From positions 248,001 through 312,000 of the forward strand of contig JAGVSM010003740.1 of the NCBI GenBank assembly GCA_022494885.1: a DNA stretch of 64,000 nucleotides, read 5' to 3'. This DNA is from Micrasema longulum. Lineage: Eukaryota; Arthropoda; Insecta; Trichoptera; Brachycentridae. The translations under genes were made by a program, and so were the position numbers. Shown here piece after piece: positions 1-10,561 of the stretch (its first letter is position 1; every line of letters starts with the position of its first letter). The notes under the pieces are model-generated. The model did no database searches and had not been told where the DNA came from. It was given only the letters and a program-made list of their open reading frames with translations.

Positions 1-2024
1 GATTTTAAATATATGTGTTCACACTGATCTCATATTCAGTATAATAATAAAATTTATTTCTAAAACCTGAATGTTTTGTGATATGATTAACCACTTGGTA
101 ACATAGAGCAAACCACTTTCACTCTGAGCTCTAATAAACTTTTTTTAAGGGTTTTCTCCATCTCCGTTGAGAAAAAAAATGTTTATTCCATAAGACGAAC
201 TTAAATAATAAGGAAAAAACGTATTTAAATTTAATATTTGTAGCACTTGATTTGTGATTTTCCAAGTTTAATAATAGAAAAATACGTCGATTAAGTTTGT
301 TTCTGTTGATTTGATTGATCTTAATTTGATTAATCAAATATTTACCAACGGTGTATAATAAATAGACACTTTATTTATTCGCTATATGCGTTTCAGTTTT
401 TGCTGTGTTGCCCATAAAATGAAAAAAATTGAGACATCGAATTGGATAAAATGTAAACTTTTTAATATCCCGTGAATTGTTTATTTATTATCGTATTTCG
501 TTTGTTTTAATTATATCTCGTCATTACTATTTAATTACTATTTTGTAATATATATTTTTATTTTTGTATCAAATTTTACTATAATGAGTATGGATTTAAA
601 TCGTTTTAGCATCATCCATAAAAAAAACACATTAAGCAAGGTTCATGCCAAAACACAGGAAATTCTTAGCTAGTTGGGATTTGAAACGAAGAAACTCTTA
701 ACATTTCCAAAACTGTGATATAAAAAAATAATTATGGTATACATGCAAATATTTATGTTAGAAAAATATGTAAGGAAAGCAAACGAATTATAAATTTTTT
801 TTTTTATCATATATTACGCGCTTGTAAAGTGTCTACTTAATTATATGTCTTTTAGATTTACTGATTAAAAAATAAGACTTATCAATTACTTTTCCCGATA
901 ACCTTTCGCCCCGCTGGCTCAACCTAACTATTGAGAAATAACTTAATATGAATAATGAAATAAAATATTTATTTAAAAAAAAAGAAATCATTCATGAAAT
1001 GATGGTCACCCTTGCTAAATCTATACAGCCAAAGTTAACCCTTTGTGCTAACCAACCAAGCCGGAAAATTCTCTCTGCATTTTATAGGAAAATCTTCACA
1101 GCGCCGTTTTTATATATAGTGTTTTGCTTTGAACGAGTTTTGAAAGTATTTGATAAAGGTAAACAATGCCAACACAAAATACGAGTGAAAAACCTCCCTT
1201 AAGCTATTTGTTTGTGTTCTTCACAAAAGCTTCGGATTTATTTTTCTGTACCCTATCAAATCCATTATGATGGCGTGAAGAGTTCATTTTTTGACATAAA
1301 TTCAATAGTGAAAAAAGCCTTAAATGCATTTTTCGTCAATTAAAAACAGGAATGCAGACAATGTTTAAAGGTGATTCGAATACTATACCAAAATCATTTT
1401 AACCCTTTCTTTACTGTGTTAAAAAAAATGGTCGCGTTCCAGTGCTGTGTAGTCAATACACAAAAAATAAAGATTTAAAATCTAGAAAACGGATCATTCC
1501 TAAGCGATCGCTTCAATCAACTTTATCTGAAGTCAAAATGATAATATTTGAAATAAAATCGCTAAAAACATGAAAAAACCTTTTGTTAATGCTCACAGCG
1601 CGAGCAAATGAACTGCCCTTATTGAAGCTCCAAGAGTAACTGACGTATGTCTGCAGTGAAATTGTTTCTCTTGCTCACGAATATATCTAGAGAATCGATG
1701 GAATGACGTAAAAAATGTTTGAGATAATCGCATATTCAGTACCCTATTACTTCATCGCCGCGACAATGTTACACATTGCTAATCTTAAGATTATACAGGT
1801 AATTTATCTCCTATATCAGATAAAATGCTTTTTCTGTGTCCATATTTAATAATGAATTAATTTAACCGACTCGTAAATGTATAACGAAAGTATACAGAAT
1901 TTTTTTTACACATCCCTGCAAGGGATAGTTAATAAAACAATACTGCATTTTCTAGGGTCAACGTTTATACAAGTCTACATTTAAAAATGAATTAAGATAT
2001 AATGTTTTTAGAACGAAGATACAG
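1..2024. other. AT-rich stretch without recognisable gene
   Basis: Only short open frames with no recognisable protein family and no convincing splice pattern are seen. There are many A/T homopolymers. I see no repeat that matches another part of the window. Confidence 0.6.
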
Positions 2025-2145
2025 CTTTGAAAGAGCTTGGCCACAGTGCAGAGCGCTTGCGTTTGCAGTGCGGGCGCGGGACGCGGTGCGGGCCAGGTGT
2101 CCGCGATTCGAGGTTTACGGGGAAGTCAAAGTCAAAGTCAAATGA
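2025..2145 (+). other. Short GC-rich island, possible exon or 5' UTR
   Basis: About 90 bp (roughly 2035-2125) are strikingly GC-rich and CpG-rich inside very AT-rich DNA. A possible acceptor (ATACAG just before 2025) and a possible donor (CCAG/GTGTCC near 2097) bracket an open frame, so a small exon or an untranslated first exon is conceivable. It is followed by a short tandem repeat, AGTCAA x3, near 2122-2140. The encoded peptide matches no family I recognise. It could equally be a fragment of a GC-rich mobile element. Confidence 0.25.
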
Positions 2146-2339
2146 ATGGTGGATTAACACCTCAATACTTTACTGTCTTAGAACTCGCAGCTTACTGTCA
2201 TGTAATAGACGATCGATATACGCTGCATGTGGTGTATCAATGCGATGCCCTATGTACTATTGGGTATATTTGGAAAAAATGTAAAAATGTTATTTTCAAT
2301 ATTTTTTGCATCATAAAAGGTCAAATAAACAAATAGTAA

Positions 2340-3697
2340 AAGTTTAAATTATTGAACAAAACCCCAAAGTTAAAGAAGTATTTTATTTTATTTATTAAAA
2401 GAAAACAACAGCCATTATAACAAAAAAAAACAAATATTTAAAAATATACCAAAATTATAGGCCAATTATAGTTTTTTTATACATAACTGAATACCATGTC
2501 AAAAAAAGAAAAAAAAGCGTACCTGTAAAAAGCCACTCCGCATCATTCCACACGTAAAAAAAAAAAAATATTACACAAATAATGAAATAATAAAAAAAAA
2601 AAGAAAAAAAGTTTTTTATTTACTCGGGCTTAAAAATCCTTTCATCGGCGGATTCATACAGAGTAACCTCAAATCAGCCCTCCCTTCTTTCTTCTTTCAA
2701 ACAAATAATTTAATTACAGTATTAAAGAGTACAAAAAAAAAAATCATTTCTCAAGCAGTTGAGGGCAATCTAAGTTGTTATTGCATATTTTGTAAAGGAA
2801 GACGGTATCATTGATGATTCTTCTAGATTGTAAGGTGTCGATTTTGTGATGTACTGCTGCTTCTTCATAGTTATTGAAATGTAAATATTGACGATAGTTT
2901 AGGTGATTATTATTTTTTTTTAATTCATATCAATTCATTGCAATCATCTCAGGAATCGAACTCGTGTCTAGATGTTATAACATAACGATATAAATACCAA
3001 AGAAAATGTCTGTGATTGTAATAGTATTTTTTTAAAAGCATTTTGAAAAACGACTGATTTAAAATAAATGGATCAGTTTCATTCCGTTACATAGATAAAT
3101 AAGTAATAAAAATCCATTTCTGTAGTCAAAGTATTTGGGTTCTTTTTATCTTTTTTGGAATCCATTATACTTGAGTAATTTTGAAGCCTCCGCAGACTTT
3201 AAGAATCAAGGATCTAAGTAGAAGAAAATCAGGACCTTTGTAGATATACAAAGGGTCCTGAAGGAGAGATAAAGAAAAACGCTAACCCAAGACTCATTTT
3301 GAACACTGGACAAAGAGAACAAAACACAAACATGGCTTTTGTTGTTATTTCTACATGAAGAGCGTTATAAAAAGATCTAAAAACATATCTCGGAAATTCG
3401 CTTAATATGTTTTATTTCCAAAGATACAAGGAAGGCAGTTAATTATTCAAATAACATTTTTTATGAGTTACTTAAATAGACTCGATTGATGTTAACTCTT
3501 AATAGACTGTGATAAATAATTTCTTTGCGCGCGGTGATGTAACATCGTGTTACCACAAGCAAAAGACGGAATATTCTAAAGTTCAGACTTTGAAAAAAAA
3601 AACATAGACATAATGTTTATAGTTTCTTCTCCATAATTTATGCAAATGAATACTATATGATTTAGCCCTGTTATAGCAAAATGAATTCAAATGAATC
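2340..3697. other. AT-rich left flank of the palindrome
   Basis: Holds several poly(A) runs between about 2400 and 2760 and no supported gene. The last 170 bp (about 3530-3697, beginning near GATGTAACATCGTGTTAC) resemble 25230-25430, so this edge is an old interspersed repeat rather than unique DNA. Confidence 0.5.
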
Positions 3698-3990
3698 AGT
3701 CTTCAGTCACAGCCGGTAGAGACGGTACAGTTCGCAAATTCGCTTAAGTGAAGTCGGTGTTTTTTTAAAAATATATGTGTTATTAGATTATCCAAATTAG
3801 TAAATAAATTAACAAACATTGAGAACTCTATAATTTTCTGCTTTTCTATTAGTGTTTTTAGTTATATTAAATCTATTTGTGATCACAATTCTAAAAGGAA
3901 CGCTATTTACGAGTGTAAATAAATCGCTACCTACAACTGATAAGGAACAGCTGACTGCCGCCGTACGTAGCGTATTTACTACGAAGAAAG
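3698..3990 (+). promoter_or_regulatory. LINE 5' UTR with internal initiator
   Basis: Both full-length copies start at the same base, followed within 10 bp by TCAGTC, a perfect arthropod initiator. Internal pol II promoters of this type are established for jockey-like LINEs. Assignment of the exact transcription start is inference. Confidence 0.5.
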
Positions 3991-4926
3991 ATGACGCGCG
4001 CAAATACAGAAATGATAATCAATTTAAGCGAACGTATTACAGCCCTAAGTGAAGAGATATTACAAATGAAAGACTTAATCATGGAACAAAATAAAATTAT
4101 TCATTTGTTACTACCTAATCATATTTCTGGACAAAACTCGCTTTCGTATGTAGATGCCACAAATAAAGTAAACACCCCGAGACATACTATTATTGTGACT
4201 TCAGATGATCCAAAAGTCGACAGTGAGGAGGTTGCCAAATCAATCAAATCGAAGATCAGTGTCTGCGACCTAGGAATAGGCGTTCAAGAGTTTCGCAAAG
4301 TCGCGAAACGTAAAGTTATTATATCTTGCACAAATAAAGAAGATAAAAACACTTTAAAAAACGCCATTAACAATCAAACGAGTGGAGGATTAAAAGCTGA
4401 GGAGGTAGTCACTAAAAAACCATTAGTTATCTTTAAGTATGTCATGAACGAAATATCAGAAGATGAATTTTTTAAATGCCTTAAAAAACAAAACAAATTG
4501 CTTCAAAACATTGAACCGATGGACTTAAAGATTAAATATCGAAAGCGCGTTAGAAATCAGCATCTTTGCCATATTGTTGCGGAAACAACTGCAGCTATTT
4601 GGAGGGAGCTAATATCTGCAGAGAAAGTGAATATCGGTTATCAACGCATAAGTGTACTAGATGAGTCGCCATTAATACAGTGCGGAAATTGTTTATTTTA
4701 CGGACATACAAAGCGTTACTGTGATAGAAAACTGACGTGTGCATACTGCGGTAGTGAACATACAATGAAGGAATGCAATGTTAAAGTACAAAAGGACACC
4801 TCGCCAAAATGTGTAAACTGCGCCGACGGTGACGGATTAAACGTACATACGGCGTTCAGTCCGGATTGCCCAGTAAGAAAAAGGATGGAGCAGAAAGCGA
4901 GAGCGAGAATTCAATATACTTGCTAA
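3991..4926 (+). CDS. LINE ORF1 protein (zinc-knuckle nucleic-acid-binding), left copy
   Basis: This 311-residue protein is uninterrupted. Residues 1-45 form a leucine/isoleucine-rich helix likely to be a coiled coil. The middle carries the conserved region that precedes zinc knuckles in jockey-type ORF1 proteins. Three cysteine-rich knuckles follow: C231-C234-H239-C244, C250-C253-H257-C262, and a longer C274-C277-(H286)-C293. ORF1 proteins of this class bind the element RNA and form the ribonucleoprotein needed for retrotransposition; that role is family knowledge. The right copy at 16966-16031 differs at residue 113 (T here, I there). The start ATG is the first in frame. The end overlaps the open part of ORF2 by about 50 nt in the +1 frame. 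Confidence 0.9.
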   Translation: MTRANTEMIINLSERITALSEEILQMKDLIMEQNKIIHLLLPNHISGQNSLSYVDATNKVNTPRHTIIVTSDDPKVDSEEVAKSIKSKISVCDLGIGVQEFRKVAKRKVIISCTNKEDKNTLKNAINNQTSGGLKAEEVVTKKPLVIFKYVMNEISEDEFFKCLKKQNKLLQNIEPMDLKIKYRKRVRNQHLCHIVAETTAAIWRELISAEKVNIGYQRISVLDESPLIQCGNCLFYGHTKRYCDRKLTCAYCGSEHTMKECNVKVQKDTSPKCVNCADGDGLNVHTAFSPDCPVRKRMEQKARARIQYTC

Positions 4927-4942
4927 AATTGAAAACTGGGAT

Positions 4943-7881
4943 TTGGATTACATTGAAGAAACTAATCTAGCATACGAGCGCACAACTAATTTGGAAGAAT
5001 GGATAAAAAGGGAAGCAAATACTAGCAATCTCGTGTGTATTCAATTAAACATAAGATCGATATCTAAATATTGGGACGTTTTAAATATACATTTGAATAA
5101 CTCGTTAGAAAATATCGACGTAATAAGTATTTGTGAAACTGCAATAACGGACCCACACCATATCGATTTATATACGTTACAGGGTTATAATATGTATTAT
5201 TACTGCCGACCAAAAAAAACGGGAGGTGGAATATTACTCTATATTAAAAATATTCTTAAATTTACGGAAACAAAAATTGAATGCACTGAAAACGTTTTTG
5301 AATTTGTGTGTGGATTATTAACTTTAAAAAATGGCAAAAAATACCACCTGTATTCAATATACCGTCCACCAAATACAAATAAAATGGTTTTTATAAAAGA
5401 AATTGAAAACGTTTTTAAAAAAATTGCGGAAAAGGACTCCATTATATTTCTCAGAGACATCAATTTAAATCTTCTAGATTGCAATGATGGGACAACTTTA
5501 CAATATGAAAATATGATGGCCTCCTTCGGCATGACAAGATGTATAAAAGACGTAACAAGAGGGGTGATCGTTCAACAGAGGACAGTATGCTCGTGCCTGG
5601 ATCACATCTATGTTCGTGACAGGGAGTGCGTGGATTTAAGGACATGTGTTTATGAGAGTAATATAGCTGACCACTACCTGATAGCTCTTATCATTCCTGA
5701 AACTCCATTGATGGAAGACAAGAGTAAGCAGTCCCAACATTTTACTTTTCTATCTGATAAATTAATTAACATGAACATCAAACTAATAAATTGGGAGCCG
5801 CTTCTAGAGGAGACTGGATCTGTTTGTTTGTATAATAAAATATATGAAAATTTTGAAAGAGTTTATTCCAAAAGTATAGTAGTTAGAAATATAGAAAATA
5901 CGGTCAAAAACTGTGGAAGAAAAATATGGGCAAATTCTAATTTACTAGTAAAAATAAAAATAAAAGATGCACTTTGGAACAGATGGAAAAGATCACCTAA
6001 AAACATAACTTTTGAAAGGGAATTCAAAGCATATAGAAATAAATTAAACAAATATGTGCTCAAAACAAAGAAAAACTATTATAATAACAGGTTCTATGGT
6101 TGCGGCTATGACATTAAGTCTACTTGGAATGAAATTAATAAAGTATTAGGAAGAAATAATAAAACTGATTGTGACACAGTTATTGAAAAATATTTCTTAC
6201 TGAAAAATTCAATAGAAGACACGACAGAAAAATTTGGATCTTTTTTTGAGGTTGGAGTGAAAGACTTGCTGCACAAATGCACTATTGAAACCAGTGAAAT
6301 CACGTTTACACCAAAACAGCATTCAATGTATTTGCCTAGAGCTAAAACTTCTCAAATAACAAAAATTATAAGCTCGATGAAAAATTCTAAAACAACCGGT
6401 ATTGACAATATAAGAATGTGCGATATCAAAAAACATGTCTCGGTGTTAGGTCCTATAATTACACACCTTATAAATATTATTTTGCTGACTGGTGTGATTC
6501 CGGAGATGTTTAAACATAGAATAGTTAGACCAATTTACAAAGGGGGGGATCATTCAATTGTTAATAATTATAGACCAATTTCACTTTTACCTGCAATTGA
6601 AAAAAATTTAGAAAAATATGTCTGCATTTATTTAGATATTTATTTAAAAAAGTTCAACATCATTGATCCTTTCCAATATGGTTTTCAAAAAAAAAAAGAG
6701 TTGCGATGACTTGCTGCAGGATTTCGCAGATTTCATCAATAACAAATTAAATATTTTGCATCATGTCACTGTACTTTTCATCGATTTCTCAAAAGCTTTT
6801 GACACTTTGTGTCATTCTAAATTAATATGTATTTTGGAGTCAATTGGCATAAGGGGTAATTTATTAACTTTTTTTGAAAATTATTTGGTGGGGAGGAAAA
6901 TGAGTATAAAAATAAAGAATTCATTAAGTCTAGCGAGGGAATGTCTATCAGGGGTGCCACAAGGGTCTATCTTGGGTCCTAAATTGTATATAATTTATGT
7001 GTCAGTGATTTGCAACGTTTTTAAAGAAGTAAGAAGATTTATTTTTGCAGATGACACCGCACTAGTTATTTCCAATAAAAATCCATTAGAATCACAAGAG
7101 ATATTGCAAAGTGATTTCAATGTTCAAGTAATGAACAGGCTTCCGTGATGCCAGACATGATACGAAAGATTGCAGTGGCATAGAATCTCTCCATCTACTT
7201 GCCTAATATTATTGCTCATTGCACAGATTGCTTGCATGATGGTATTTCTAACACATGTAATTGTGAACTCATAGAATTTGTGGAGGAGTATAAGTATTTG
7301 GGTATTTTATTGATCATAATTTTAAATGGGATCGTCATATATTTAAACTTTGTGATCGATTGCGGACTCTTGTGAGTACTTTTTATAAGTTATCTTTTAT
7401 TTTGCCTAAAATCACTCTTAAAATTATTTATTTTTCTTTAGTAGAATCAATAATAAGATATGGTATAAAGTCGTGGGGACATTCGACTAAAACTAATATT
7501 AAAATGATCCAGGGTCTACAGTATTCTATAGTTAAGCGAATTGTACCTGCAGAGATTTACGAACAAAGAAGTCATAATGATCTCCCGTACAAAACAATCA
7601 AAACTCTGCCTGTTCGAGGAATACTGTGGCTTTGCATCATTTTGGAACAATTTAATAGTAATACATTCAAGTTTCCTCTCAAACATAACCACAATACACG
7701 CTTCACGTCTAATGATGGCTTGGTAGTACCAAAAGTATGTAATAAATATGGAAATAGAACTCTCAAATATTTAGTACCTACAATTTTTAATTTATTACCA
7801 AAAGAACTTAAATTTAACTCACATTGTAACAAGAGCAAAATAAGAGAGTGGCTACTCGATCAAGAGTTTATATATGAATAG
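4943..7881 (+). pseudogene. LINE ORF2 (endonuclease-reverse transcriptase), left copy, frameshifted
   Basis: Encodes an apurinic/apyrimidinic-type endonuclease (LNIRSI with the catalytic Asn, ICET with the catalytic Glu, YRPP, and DHIY), then a reverse transcriptase (NYRPISLLP, DFSKAFDTL, GVPQGSILGP, and the catalytic FADD). ORF2 carries out target-primed reverse transcription in the nucleus. The frame breaks at an 11-A run near 6690-6700 (10 A in the right copy) and at a short T run near 7303 (one T fewer). Between about 7129 and 7211 an 83-bp tract replaces 103 bp of the right copy with garbled sequence. The endonuclease GDIN motif is altered to RDIN here. No ATG opens the frame: the stretch from 4877 is open, but position 4943 is TTG. 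Confidence 0.88.
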
Positions 7882-8047
7882 TAGCTTAGGTATAAATATT
7901 TTATTTTTTCATGTATTTTCTTGTATTTAAAAAATAAATTTATATATTATTATTTGTATAAACATGTTTATTCTGATCTTTCCGGCTGTTAATTGTTAAT
8001 TTTTATATGTAATTCATTGTTTTTATAAATGTAAATAATATTATTAA

Positions 8048-8198
8048 GTCAGTATAAATATAATCTTCACCAACAAGCTACAAAAAGTGGCTTGGTGGGA
8101 TTTTAGTTTTAGTAAAAAATATAACAAGTGAAATTTTTTTAAATTGTAAAAATGTATAATTATGCTATTAAATCAAATAAAAAAAAAAAAAAAAAAAT
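8048..8198 (+). other. LINE 3' UTR end with stem-loop and poly(A)
   Basis: CACCAACAAGC and GCTTGGTGGG flank a short A-rich loop near 8069-8100, forming a hairpin about 100 bp before the poly(A) tail. The same hairpin is preserved in a truncated copy at 45755-45895 and in the right arm. Recognition of a 3' hairpin by the element's own reverse transcriptase is established for several LINEs and is inferred here. Confidence 0.6.
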
Positions 8199-8880
8199 TC
8201 TCAAATAAATAAGCAAAAGTATCTTAGAACAAAAATTATATTTTTGAGAATTTATGATAAACTAGCAAGAAATAAATTAATCAGAAAATTCACCTTTAAT
8301 CGTATGTTTTATGACTTTCCTGACAATTAATTTTAGTAAATGATGCAGTTTATATGTATGTAAAACCTAATTCTAACGTTTCTTTGTCTACCGGTTTCGA
8401 GACAAACCCATCTCTTAAAAGGTTTTTTGCCAACAGGTTATATTAATATGTTGCATAAAATAGTTTAAATACTCATTTAAAATGATAAATACATGCAAAT
8501 TTCTAAGATCTATTTAAATACATATTAATTTAAAAACAAAATAATTAATCCAATAAGATTTTCTTTTTGTGCGTACTTTTCGCACACCTGAAACAATAAA
8601 TTGAGAAAAAAATATTTATTGATTTTTTATCTTGCTACCAATAGCAATCGAACCGGAAAAAAATATCAACTTATTAATAAAATTCGATTAGGAATATTTA
8701 CTAACGGCTTAAGTTATTAAATGAACTATGTATGCACTTTTGTAAAATACATGCTTTTTAACTATAAGCAAAAAAATAAATTTTTATTTTAAAACATCGT
8801 TTTGACTCTATCTAATGTTTGTAAACAGGCTGGATTACCTCTAAATAAGGGTTATTAAAAAATACATTAATGACTACAAA
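8199..8880. other. AT-rich non-coding segment in left arm
   Basis: No coding potential. Appears identical to its inverted partner (about 12060-12748), unlike the flanking transposons, which differ at scattered sites. Confidence 0.7.
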
Positions 8881-8889
8881 GAGGAAACA

Positions 8890-9075
8890 CATTTTCGAGA
8901 AGGGAATGTGGATATCTAGGCATTTTTAGGGCTTACGATTTGTTAATACATCCTCACTTTCAACATGGGCAGAATGTTGAATGTTTCGCAAGGGCTGAGT
9001 GGCCATATAAACCAGTCAATAAGAGGTCATAATCCTTGTTAATGCCTAGACTTCCTTCTTTTTCAAAAACGTCTT
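8890..9075. mobile_element. Foldback/MITE-like repeat of the CTAGGCATT family, left arm
   Basis: Imperfect terminal inverted repeats: GGGAATGTGGATATCTAGGC near 8901-8920 faces TGCCTAGACTTCCTTC near 9042-9058. The interior contains a conserved stretch around CAGAATGTTGAATG. Related pieces occur near 20735-20850, 29095-29150, 40030-40095, 59010-59120 and 59230-59260, so this is a dispersed family, probably a non-autonomous DNA element. Confidence 0.55.
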
Positions 9076-9170
9076 TCCTAAAATGAATTTAGATTTTGAA
9101 ATTCTTCAACAATTATTTACCTATATTATGTATCTTTTTTGGGTGATACCGTGTATGTTGGATTTGATCC

Positions 9171-9205
9171 GACGTTTCGGCTACCATTGCAGGAGCCATC
9201 TTCAG
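9171..9205 (-). ncRNA. Hammerhead-ribozyme-like motif of Penelope element, left copy
   Basis: Read on the minus strand: CTGAAGA fits the hammerhead core CUGANGA; GGCT and AGCC form stem II around an 11-nt loop; GAAA follows; ACGT could form a minimal helix III; then C, the potential cleavage base, and GG, which can pair with pyrimidines before the core as stem I. Hammerhead motifs are established in Penelope-like elements. Cleavage activity of this copy is inferred only. Confidence 0.5.
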
Positions 9206-9234
9206 GAAAAACTGTGTGTTTTATAGAGAAATGT

Positions 9235-9366
9235 ATGTGTTTAAGTACTAGTAATTTGTACCGTGTCACAGTCAGCAGTAGGCACATTTCTTGTTTTGTA
9301 GGAAAGAATAATTATGTTTATGCACTAGTAATTTGTACTGTGTCGCAGCCGGCAGTAGGCACATTT
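9235..9366 (-). repeat. Tandem 77-bp repeat in Penelope 3' region, left copy
   Basis: Two near-identical units, each with TGCCTACTGCYGRCTGYGAC followed by ACTAGTA; mirrored at 11577-11708. Confidence 0.75.
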
Positions 9367-10548
9367 CTATTCGTTTTTTGTCATATGTAGTGCTGGGAAC
9401 CATGTTGAATTTAATTTAAGCCCGTCGTCTTTGTTTATATTATTTGGATGTCTGTGTATTTCAATTGCCTCTTTTATTATTCGTGCACTATAATTACTAG
9501 TTTTATGTAGAATTTTTGGTTCAAAGGCGAAAAAATGTCCTGTGTCTATAAAGTGTTCCGCTATTGCGGATTTGTCTGGATGTCCAAGTTTACACGCTCT
9601 TTTGTGTTCATCAATTCTCATCTTTGCTGTGCGCCCTGTTTGTCCAATATACACTTTTTCACATCCTTGGCAACTTAGTTTGTACACGGCTTCAGTTTCC
9701 AGAGGATTTTTATCTTTTGGTTTTACTAAATGGTCTTTTATTTTTCCCACAGTCCCAAACGTTGTTGCAATATTTTGTTTTTTCAGCACTTTGGCTATCC
9801 TGTCAGTTACATTCTGTACATATGGTAGGTATGCAGTCCCTCTGGTAATATCTTCTTCCTTGTTCTTCTTTGTCCCTTGCGATTTAATAATGTTGTCAAT
9901 TTGTTTCTTCTTATATCCATTATGCTCCAATGCATGTGAAATTTTGTTGAACTCTTCGCCCTTTTCGGAATCTTCGCATATTCGAGTCGCTCTTGTTAGA
10001 AGTGTATTTATTAATCCTCGTTTTTGGGCTGGATGATGATGTGAATCAGCGTGTAAGTATCGATTCGTATGTGTTGGTTTTCTATATACCGTATGCCCAA
10101 GACTGCCGTTTGGTTTTCTTTTTACTTCTACATCCAAGAATGGAAGAGAGTCGTTCGTTTGTAATTCCATTGTAAACTTTATCAGAGGATGTAATGCATT
10201 TAAATGATCTAGAAAGGTATTTAATTCATTCATCCCATGTGGCCAGACTGCAAAGATATCGTCTACGTATCTCAGCCACACTTTCGGTATAAGAGTTGCT
10301 GTATTCAATGCTGTATCTTCAAATTTTTCCATGAAGAAATTTGCTATCACTGGCGAAAGTGGAGAACCCATGGCCACTCCTTCTATTTGTTCATAAATTT
10401 CACCTTGAAATGAAAAATAGCCACTTTTAAGGCAATGTTCAAACATATCGCACATGTCTTTTTCATAAATTTCACTCAGAAGAGCCATCGAGTCTCCCAT
10501 TGGTACATTAGTAAACAGCGATACTACGTCTGTGACAGAAAAGGACAT
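9367..10548 (-). CDS. Penelope-like RT-GIY-YIG protein, N-terminally truncated
   Basis: This 393-residue frame begins at reverse transcriptase motif A (DVVSLFTNVP), continues through GSPLSPVIANFFMEKFED and the catalytic RYVDD, and ends with a GIY-YIG endonuclease (VYIGQTGRTAKMRIDEH, later AEHFIDTGHFF) preceded by a C-x-x-C pair, the standard order in Penelope-like elements. The domain pair copies element RNA and nicks the target DNA (family knowledge). The apparent start MSFSVT comes from the antisense of the palindrome loop, so it is not the native N-terminus; several hundred upstream residues are missing. A one-base difference in an A run makes this copy stop earlier than the right copy. 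Confidence 0.88.
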   Translation of the reverse strand: MSFSVTDVVSLFTNVPMGDSMALLSEIYEKDMCDMFEHCLKSGYFSFQGEIYEQIEGVAMGSPLSPVIANFFMEKFEDTALNTATLIPKVWLRYVDDIFAVWPHGMNELNTFLDHLNALHPLIKFTMELQTNDSLPFLDVEVKRKPNGSLGHTVYRKPTHTNRYLHADSHHHPAQKRGLINTLLTRATRICEDSEKGEEFNKISHALEHNGYKKKQIDNIIKSQGTKKNKEEDITRGTAYLPYVQNVTDRIAKVLKKQNIATTFGTVGKIKDHLVKPKDKNPLETEAVYKLSCQGCEKVYIGQTGRTAKMRIDEHKRACKLGHPDKSAIAEHFIDTGHFFAFEPKILHKTSNYSARIIKEAIEIHRHPNNINKDDGLKLNSTWFPALHMTKNE

Positions 10549-10561
10549 TTTAGTAAGCTTT
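10531..10561. other. 31-nt loop at the palindrome centre
   Basis: Lies between the two copies of GACGTAGTATCG. Read on the plus strand in frame with the right copy it gives V-T-E-K-D-I-L-V-S-F, which runs straight into D-V-V-S-L-F-T-N, the motif A region of Penelope-like reverse transcriptases. The loop is therefore genuine upstream sequence of the right-hand element, and the left copy stops at the first base of the motif A aspartate codon. Confidence 0.8.

Larger units (their letters stand above)
3698..8198 (+). mobile_element. Full-length jockey/CR1-type non-LTR retrotransposon, left copy
   Basis: Structure: a 5' UTR of about 290 bp, ORF1 with zinc knuckles, ORF2 with an apurinic-type endonuclease and reverse transcriptase, a 3' UTR, and a poly(A) tail near 8178-8198. 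An arthropod initiator (TCAGTC) sits at 3703-3708, only a few bases from the element start, as expected for jockey-type internal promoters. There is no RNase H domain. The sequence before the element (ATTCAAATGAAT) loosely resembles that after the tail (ATTCTCAAATAAAT), a possible decayed target-site duplication. ORF2 is broken by two homopolymer-length changes and one anomalous tract, so this copy is not autonomous as written. Confidence 0.9.
3698..10530 (+). repeat. Left arm of 13.5-kb palindrome
   Basis: This segment is repeated in inverted order at 10562-17258. It contains a full-length LINE (+), about 0.9 kb of other sequence, and a 5'-truncated Penelope-like element (-). By eye 3698-9941 matches 11005-17258 with only scattered differences. 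The inner part, 9942-10530, matches 10562-11004 only loosely because the right copy has many deletions and substitutions. The outer end coincides with the LINE 5' end. Confidence 0.95.
9100..10530 (-). mobile_element. Penelope-like retroelement, 5'-truncated, left copy
   Basis: Contains the C-terminal half of a Penelope-like reverse transcriptase, a GIY-YIG endonuclease, two tandem copies of a 77-bp unit, and a terminal hammerhead-like motif. It is truncated at reverse transcriptase motif A, exactly where the palindrome loop begins. The 3' boundary near 9100 is approximate. Confidence 0.88.

Noticed and set aside
3852..4052. Small upstream ORF before LINE ORF1
   Set aside because: Present in both LINE copies, but it overlaps the ORF1 start in another frame and has no recognisable domain. 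Most likely chance within the 5' UTR.
9542..10036. 164-codon plus-strand frame
   Set aside because: It is the antisense shadow of the Penelope-like reverse transcriptase/endonuclease; its mirror appears at 10967-11404.
10500..10560. Penelope intron 3' splice site (TTACTAAA, TTTTCTGTCACAG before GACGTAG)
   Set aside because: The left copy seems to show a branch point and acceptor before motif A, but this sequence is simply the reverse complement of the loop that encodes TEKDILVSF in the right copy.
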